16,733 nucleotides of DNA from Clostridiales bacterium (GTDB lineage: Bacteria > Bacillota > Clostridia > Lachnospirales > Lachnospiraceae). Below are positions 13,952 to 16,733 of the stretch, piece by piece. Under the pieces are notes generated by a model. It saw nothing but the letters and a program-made list of their open reading frames with translations, ran no database searches and was not told the DNA's origin. The DNA lies in contig JAHZAT010000044.1 of NCBI GenBank assembly GCA_019423795.1, positions 1 through 16,733 on the forward strand, read 5' to 3'. The position numbers were made by a program, and so were the translations under genes. Every line of letters starts with the position of its first letter. Positions within the stretch are counted from its first letter, which is position 1.

Positions 13952-14773
13952 TTACATCCCCCTTCCAATTCTACATTCATGTTCTTCTTCTCTGAACATA
14001 CCCTGACGCTGCATACATTCGTCAAAGTTTACTTTAAATCCATCAAAATCTGGTCCGTCAACACATGCGAATTTTGTTTCTCCACCGATGTTGACACGGC
14101 ATCCACCGCACATTCCTGTTCCGTCGATCATGATCGGATTTAAAGATACCATAGTTGGGATGTCATATTCTTTTGTGATCTTAACCACATTCTTCATCAT
14201 GATAAGTGGCCCGATTGCGATAACTTCATCGTATTTTACTCCAGCTTTGATCTGGTCTTCTAATACTGTTGTAACGAAACCTTTGGTTCCAAGACTTCCG
14301 TCATCTGTTGCAATATATACATTATCGCAGAATTCTTCGAATAATTCCTTAAGAATAACAAATTCTGCACTCTTACCACCAATGATCACATCAACTGGTA
14401 CTCCCATCTTCGCTAACTTACGAAGCTGTGGATATAATGGGGCTGCACCTACACCACCGGCTACACCGATGACACGGTCACACTTGTGCAAAGGAGCTGG
14501 CTGACCTAATGGTCCCACGAAATCCTGTACATAATCTCCTTCTGTTTTCTTGCTTAACAATTCTGTTGTATATCCTACAACCTGATAAATGATCGTTACT
14601 GTCTCTTTCTCACGATCATAATCTGCGATCGTTAAAGGAACCCTTTCTCCATCTTCATCTACTCGGATAATAATGAACTGTCCCGGTTCACATTTTCTTG
14701 CCACATAAGGAGCATGAATCTCCATTAACTCAACTGCCTGATTGAGTGTCTGCTTCTTGACAATCTTATACAC
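13952..14773 (-). CDS. nfnA: NfnA, ferredoxin-NADP+ reductase-like small subunit of NfnAB
   Basis: NfnA binds FAD, NAD(H) and one [2Fe-2S] cluster and pairs with NfnB. The open frame reaches GTG at 14782 (276 residues), but that GTG is part of the AGAGGTG ribosome site. GTG at 14773 lies eight bases beyond AGAGG and gives MYKIVKK, the usual start for this family, so I prefer a 273-residue protein. GTG at 14776 is the alternative. In the 276-residue numbering the FAD-binding ERVPLTI is at 46-52, the nucleotide site GVAGGVGAAPLYPQL at 106-120, and the cluster motif D220-x4-C225-x2-C228-x11-C240. The Asp in place of a fourth Cys is the hallmark separating NfnA from PyrK, whose motif has four Cys. 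No ATG start exists near the N-terminus. The NfnB gene follows at once. Confidence 0.92.
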   Translation of the reverse strand: MYKIVKKQTLNQAVELMEIHAPYVARKCEPGQFIIIRVDEDGERVPLTIADYDREKETVTIIYQVVGYTTELLSKKTEGDYVQDFVGPLGQPAPLHKCDRVIGVAGGVGAAPLYPQLRKLAKMGVPVDVIIGGKSAEFVILKELFEEFCDNVYIATDDGSLGTKGFVTTVLEDQIKAGVKYDEVIAIGPLIMMKNVVKITKEYDIPTMVSLNPIMIDGTGMCGGCRVNIGGETKFACVDGPDFDGFKVNFDECMQRQGMFREEEHECRIGRGM

Positions 14774-14807
14774 CACGTACACCTCTTTCTTAAAATATCT
14801 TCTTTTT

Positions 14808-14813
14808 ATTATA
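14808..14813 (-). promoter_or_regulatory. Perfect -10 box for the nfnAB unit
   Basis: TATAAT reads on the minus strand at 14813-14808, about 35 bases before the nfnA start. The -35 region is poor (TTTCTT at 17-base spacing), so transcription may depend on an activator or on the AT-rich palindromes upstream at 14865-14909. Confidence 0.5.
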
Positions 14814-14864
14814 CATGGAATCTACACAATAAGAAAGTGTTTTTTTATTTATTTTTTGTCGGCT

Positions 14865-14909
14865 ATAAAATTTTATTTTGCATCGCAATATTTAATAAAA
14901 TTTTATTTT
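14865..14909. repeat. Two identical 15-base repeats, each holding a 12-bp palindrome, upstream of nfnAB
   Basis: ATAAAATTTTATTTT occurs at 14865-14879 and again at 14895-14909, an offset of exactly 30 bases. The first 12 bases of each are a perfect palindrome (ATAAAATTTTAT). They lie about 55-100 bases upstream of the nfnA -10 box and between two transcription units. The spacing puts the two copies on about the same helix face. They could be a tandem binding site or simply AT-rich spacer; exact identity over 15 bases makes chance less attractive. Confidence 0.45.
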
Positions 14910-14931
14910 ATATTTTTGTTGTTTTTTATGT

Positions 14932-14971
14932 AAAAAGCAGCATAACTGCTTTCTTTGCTGCCATGCTGCTT
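14932..14971 (-). terminator. Terminator after the iron alcohol dehydrogenase gene
   Basis: The 9-bp arms ATGCTGCTT (14963-14971) and AAGCAGCAT (14935-14943) enclose a 19-base loop. On the minus strand the hairpin ends in TTTTT, 14 bases past the dehydrogenase stop codon. Confidence 0.75.
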
Positions 14972-14984
14972 ACTTTCTACATTA

Positions 14985-16139
14985 TTATAGAGCTGCTTCG
15001 TAAATACTTACAATATCTTCTTTACTCAATGGTACAAAAGATCCCTTGCATCCATCGGCCGCTTTCTGTGCCATAATGTCAAAATATTCTTTATCAATTC
15101 CAACATCTGTTAACGTCTGTGGAAGTCCCATCTTCTTAAAGTACTCTCTCGTATATGCAATTCCTTCTTTGGCTGCTGCCATGTCATCGTCATTTACAAC
15201 ATCCCAGACATTTCTTGCATAGTCTGCAAATTTATATGCTGTATCATCATTCAATGCAAATTCCATCCAGTGAGGTGTTAAGATCGCTAATCCTTCTCCA
15301 TGTGTGATATCATAGAATGCGCTTAATTCATGTTCCATTGGATGTACACACCATGCGACTTCAGCTCCATATTGAATCATTCCGTTAATTGCCATACTTG
15401 CTGTCCACATCAGATTAGCTCTTGCATCATAATTGTCTGGTTCTTCTAAAGCAACAGGACCATATTTAAAACAGTTCTTTAACAGTCCTTCCGCAAATCT
15501 TGCTTGAACGTCTGCATTCTTCACATTGGTAAAGTAATTCTCGCAAATATGACTGATGATATCTGCTGTTCCAGCCGCTGTCTGTTTTTTTGATACAGAA
15601 TAGGTATATTCCGGATCAAGGATTGACATCTTTGGTTTCATATGATCACTTGCAGTTCCCCATTTTTCATTCTTTGACATATCGGAGATAACCGCAAATT
15701 TATCCATCTCTGATCCTGTGGCTGATAATGTCAGGACACTGTAAATTGGCAATGCTTTCTTGATCCATCTTGGTGTAATAACCAGATCCCATGGATCCCC
15801 ATCATAGCAAGCTCCTGCCGCTACAACCTTTGCACAGTCAATGACAGATCCTCCTCCAATAGCAAGTACCATATCGATGCTGTTTTCTTTACAAAGTTTT
15901 ACACCTTCTCTAACAGATTCAATCTTTGGATTTGGCGCGATTCCTGATAATTCGAAGATTTCCATATCTTCTTCTTTTAAAATCTTGACTGCTTCGTCAT
16001 AAATTCCTGCTTTTTTGATACTTCCACCGCCATAGCATAGTAAAACTTTGTTACCGCTCTCTGAAAGTTCACTAAGATGAGAAATCTGTCCTTTTCCAAA
16101 ATGAATCTTTGTTGGAATAGAATACGTAAAATTGTTCAT
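14985..16139 (-). CDS. Iron-containing alcohol dehydrogenase (butanol dehydrogenase/YqhD-like)
   Basis: This is a soluble group III alcohol dehydrogenase that reduces aldehydes such as butanal to alcohols with NAD(P)H, or the reverse. The 384 residues match the BDH/YqhD branch in length. The visible features are YGGGSIKK at 36-43 (nucleotide site), GGGSVIDCAK at 95-104, SATGSEMD at 139-146 and metal ligands Asp193, His197, His266 and His280 in TADIISH and CVHPMEHELSAFYDITHGEG. All four ligands are present, so it should bind its metal. AGGAGG lies five bases before the ATG. It follows the medium-chain dehydrogenase gene by only 27 bases and is followed by a terminator, so the two dehydrogenases form the end of one transcript. 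In a fermenter it probably disposes of reducing power as alcohol; the actual substrate is not readable. Confidence 0.94.
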   Translation of the reverse strand: MNNFTYSIPTKIHFGKGQISHLSELSESGNKVLLCYGGGSIKKAGIYDEAVKILKEEDMEIFELSGIAPNPKIESVREGVKLCKENSIDMVLAIGGGSVIDCAKVVAAGACYDGDPWDLVITPRWIKKALPIYSVLTLSATGSEMDKFAVISDMSKNEKWGTASDHMKPKMSILDPEYTYSVSKKQTAAGTADIISHICENYFTNVKNADVQARFAEGLLKNCFKYGPVALEEPDNYDARANLMWTASMAINGMIQYGAEVAWCVHPMEHELSAFYDITHGEGLAILTPHWMEFALNDDTAYKFADYARNVWDVVNDDDMAAAKEGIAYTREYFKKMGLPQTLTDVGIDKEYFDIMAQKAADGCKGSFVPLSKEDIVSIYEAAL

Positions 16140-16166
16140 GGCTACCTCCTGTTTTTAGTGTTTCAT

Positions 16167-16733
16167 TTATTCTTCGTCTAACATGACACTGACCCTGTAC
16201 ATTCCAGGTTTGCTTGCCTCTTCATAAGCTTCCTGCAGTCTGCTTAGTGGAAATTTCTTCTCTTCTACCAATTTAGACACATCCACAACCTTGGTACTTA
16301 ATGCTTGGGCAGCTTCTTTGAAGTCTTCATGATCTGCCCCGAATGTCCCGATCAGTTCCATCTTTCTATAGTGTAACATATTTGAGTCAACTTTCAACTC
16401 TGGAACTGGATATCCTGCCGCAAATAATAACATTCTTCCATCATTTTGTTTTAACATCTCAAGTCCCTGACTGTTGGCACTGGTTGCTCCAACAGCTACG
16501 ATCACAGCATCTGCTCCAATTCCTTCCGTTAACTCTTTTACCTTTTCTACAGGATCACTTTCATTACAGTCTATCATTTCAAATCCCATCGCTTTGGCTG
16601 TCTCAATCTTCTTAGGGATCATCTCTGATACGATCACACGACATCCGTAAGCTTTCGCTGTCTGGGCGTTAATTAATCCCATAGTTCCTGCACCAATGAC
16701 TACAACTGTTTCAAATGGCTTTAATCTTAATTT
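16167..16733 (-). CDS. Medium-chain (zinc-type) alcohol/polyol dehydrogenase, C-terminal part, cut by the right edge
   Basis: The frame stays open to the last base of the window: 17 codons lie upstream of the first internal Met (16682), reading KLRLKPFETVVVIGAGT before MG. The nucleotide motif GAGTMG therefore spans that Met, and the real start is outside the window. The visible 188 residues are the Rossmann domain and C-terminus of an MDR enzyme related to threonine, sorbitol or other polyol dehydrogenases. An acidic residue after the second strand (VIVSE) favours NAD+ over NADP+. Later motifs are GADAVIVAVGA, MLLFAAG and GTFGAD, ending LSRLQEAYEEA. The catalytic zinc domain is outside the window, so the substrate is unknown. 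It is co-oriented and 27 bases upstream of the iron alcohol dehydrogenase gene. Confidence 0.9.
   Translation of the reverse strand, partial: KLRLKPFETVVVIGAGTMGLINAQTAKAYGCRVIVSEMIPKKIETAKAMGFEMIDCNESDPVEKVKELTEGIGADAVIVAVGATSANSQGLEMLKQNDGRMLLFAAGYPVPELKVDSNMLHYRKMELIGTFGADHEDFKEAAQALSTKVVDVSKLVEEKKFPLSRLQEAYEEASKPGMYRVSVMLDEE

Noticed and set aside
13467..14006. Plus-strand open frame of 179 codons
   Set aside because: It is antisense to nfnB and the end of nfnA, both of which carry complete cofactor motifs. It is a shadow frame.

Overview
The window looks like chromosomal DNA of a low-GC anaerobic member of the Clostridia, most plausibly a gut Lachnospiraceae. The reasons are AT-rich spacers, strong AGGAGG-type ribosome sites, a clostridial sigma-54, an NfnAB transhydrogenase pair, a sodium/amino-acid symporter and solvent-type alcohol dehydrogenases. 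The genus cannot be fixed from the sequence. Every convincing gene lies on the minus strand, so transcription runs from high to low coordinates. There are no RNA genes, CRISPR arrays, insertion sequences or phage genes. No gene-free stretch exceeds about 270 bases.

Layout in transcription order (right to left). At the right edge is the C-terminal half of a medium-chain NAD-type dehydrogenase, cut by the window, followed 27 bases later by an iron-dependent alcohol dehydrogenase and a terminator. Next comes nfnA-nfnB, the electron-bifurcating NADH-dependent reduced ferredoxin:NADP+ oxidoreductase. It is co-transcribed with an orphan glucitol/sorbitol-type PTS EIIA protein whose usual phospho-histidine position is not conserved. 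guaB (IMP dehydrogenase) follows as a single-gene unit. Then comes a 1225-residue RND efflux pump with a coiled-coil insert of about 205 residues in its docking domain and no adaptor gene beside it. Its promoter is followed by a MarR/FabT-like operator.

Downstream is a four-gene membrane-lipid operon: a PAP2-superfamily phosphatase/transferase, an MprF-flippase-type membrane protein, phosphatidylserine synthase and phosphatidylserine decarboxylase. Together the last two would convert CDP-diacylglycerol plus serine to phosphatidylethanolamine, and the first two could recycle or move lipids. An alanine/sodium symporter and rpoN follow. The left edge holds only the first five codons of another gene, with its own promoter.

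The most interesting points are these: the orphan EIIA attached to nfnAB; the RND pump with a built-in coiled-coil hairpin; terminator-like or perfect-dyad hairpins sitting just downstream of near-consensus promoters for two units (symporter and lipid operon); tandem ATAAAATTTTAT palindromes exactly 30 bp apart upstream of nfnAB; and a Cys in place of a processing-triad His in Psd. All functional calls are by reading motifs and recalled family knowledge; no database search was run.
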